A DNA stretch of 6,617 nucleotides, taken from positions 1-6,617 of the forward strand of contig CALMAV010000186.1 in assembly GCA_937859895.1 (NCBI GenBank), written 5' to 3'. The translations under genes were made by a program, and so were the position numbers. The stretch comes from an uncultured Bryobacterales bacterium. Its GTDB lineage: Bacteria; Acidobacteriota; Terriglobia; Bryobacterales; Bryobacteraceae. Below, one piece after another: positions 5,735 through 6,617 of this stretch. The notes below the pieces were generated by a model. It did not search any database. It was not told the DNA's origin and saw nothing but the letters and a program-made list of their open reading frames with translations. The first letter of the stretch is position 1. Every line of letters begins with the position of its first letter.

Positions 5735-6617
5735 ATGGACAGACGACTCCCAGCTGACTACAATGTCCGTCTCAATAACAACCACTTCATCGATGCGCCA
5801 ACTGCCATCGTGCATCAGCATCAGGTCTACGCCTTCCTCCGCTACCTCGTGGGACGCAGCGGCTGCAAGCGAGTGATCGATATCGGTTGTGGTTCTGCGG
5901 AAAAGTTGAAAGGACTTGATCCCGCTCTCGAAATCGTTTGCTTGGACGCGCCCGTCATGCGACCGTTTGTGGCAGCTAACGTCCCACATGCGCACTTCAT
6001 TGAATGTGATCTGGAACGCCGGCTTCCTGATCTCCATCACCTGCTCCCAAATTCCATCGTCGTTTGCTCCGACGTGATCGAGCATCTCCGAAGTCCGGAA
6101 ACCCTGGTGAGAGAGCTCGCTACTTATTCGGAGATCGCCGCGTACGTTCTGCTCTCTACGCCCGATCGGGTGCGGGCTCGCGGCCTGCTCGACATAGGTC
6201 CACCCGCCAATGGATCCCACACTATGGAATGGTCTGCCGATGAACTCGGCCGCTTTCTACGGGACTGCTCTTTCTTCCCTGCCTTCCTCGGCTACACCGA
6301 GAACAACAACGTCGATCGCGCTAAGAATACGATTCTTGCAATAGGTGGGCGTGAGGCAACGTTCACTCGCAATCACCCTCCCCTCTCGGTCGCGGCAATC
6401 ATCAACGTCTATAACGAAGAGGATGTTATCGAGCCGGTCGTGCGTTATTTACATGGGCAACGCGTTGCCGTTCATCTGGTCGATAACTGGTCTACCGACA
6501 ACACCTGGAACATAGTAGCCGCCTTACTGCGCGATGGTCTTTGCACTAACGCGCTTCGCTACCCTGAGCAGCCAAACAGGGAATCTAACTGGGCAGGCTT
6601 GCTGCAACACACCGCTC
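5735..6617 (+). CDS. SAM-dependent methyltransferase fused to GT2 glycosyltransferase (3' end outside window)
   Basis: From ATG at 5735 the frame stays open to the right edge: 294 codons plus one base, with no stop. Residues 45-205 are a class I methyltransferase: motif I VIDIGCGSAEKL at 47-58, acidic Asp71 at the end of strand 2 (VCLDAP), ECDLE at 90-94 and VVCSDVIEHL at 109-118. STPDRVRARG (141-150) with GPPANGSH and MEWSADEL (155-171) is a tail I associate with glycan-related methyltransferases. From about 218 a family 2 glycosyltransferase begins: VAAIINVYNEEDVIE, then HLVDNWSTDNTW at 247-258, the nucleotide-sugar fold start. The DxD motif and acceptor region would lie beyond the window. 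The likely role is building or modifying a surface polysaccharide or glycolipid, with methylation and sugar transfer in one chain; substrates are unknown. No Shine-Dalgarno is seen, but no better start exists upstream. A long minus-strand open frame opposite it is a shadow. Confidence 0.85.
   Translation, partial: MDRRLPADYNVRLNNNHFIDAPTAIVHQHQVYAFLRYLVGRSGCKRVIDIGCGSAEKLKGLDPALEIVCLDAPVMRPFVAANVPHAHFIECDLERRLPDLHHLLPNSIVVCSDVIEHLRSPETLVRELATYSEIAAYVLLSTPDRVRARGLLDIGPPANGSHTMEWSADELGRFLRDCSFFPAFLGYTENNNVDRAKNTILAIGGREATFTRNHPPLSVAAIINVYNEEDVIEPVVRYLHGQRVAVHLVDNWSTDNTWNIVAALLRDGLCTNALRYPEQPNRESNWAGLLQHTA

Noticed and set aside
5693..6220. 175-codon minus-strand open frame
   Set aside because: It lies opposite the methyltransferase domain, whose motifs are clear on the plus strand. 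The minus-strand protein shows no recognisable motif.

Overview
The window looks like a piece of an Acidobacteriota chromosome (Terriglobia-like). This rests on gene content recalled from family knowledge, not on a search: a multidomain M14-type peptidase C-terminus, an OmpA-type protein with an acidobacterial-style N-terminal region, and a Tat-exported amidase starting with MDRRKFL. Base composition is moderately GC-rich. Nothing indicates a plasmid, phage, insertion sequence, CRISPR array, tRNA or rRNA.

Layout: five protein genes alternate strictly in direction (+,-,+,-,+), so none can share an operon with a neighbour inside the window. (1) Bases 2-589, plus: C-terminal 195 residues of a large protein, probably a zinc carboxypeptidase of the M14 group. 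(2) Bases 567-1829, minus: a 12-helix MFS efflux transporter of the TetA-like type, overlapping the first gene tail to tail by 23 bp. (3) Bases 2035-3669, plus: a secreted OmpA-family protein with an Ala/Gln/Glu-rich coiled coil and an intact peptidoglycan-binding domain. (4) Bases 4001-5620, minus: an amidase-signature hydrolase with an intact Lys-Ser-Ser triad and a Tat-like signal. (5) Bases 5735-6617, plus, running off the right edge: a SAM-dependent methyltransferase domain followed by the start of a GT2 glycosyltransferase domain in one polypeptide.

The genes share a loose envelope theme: peptide or amide hydrolysis outside the cytoplasm, efflux, cell-wall anchoring and glycan modification. 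No common pathway is evident and the alternating strands argue against one regulated unit. I did not find a clear new defence or mobile system. The most unusual non-coding feature is the 331-bp gap between the OmpA and amidase genes. It holds four good inverted repeats plus weaker ones, none followed by a T-tract, and a 10-bp direct repeat that would allow alternative pairing. The best protein-level lead is the methyltransferase-glycosyltransferase fusion at the right edge.
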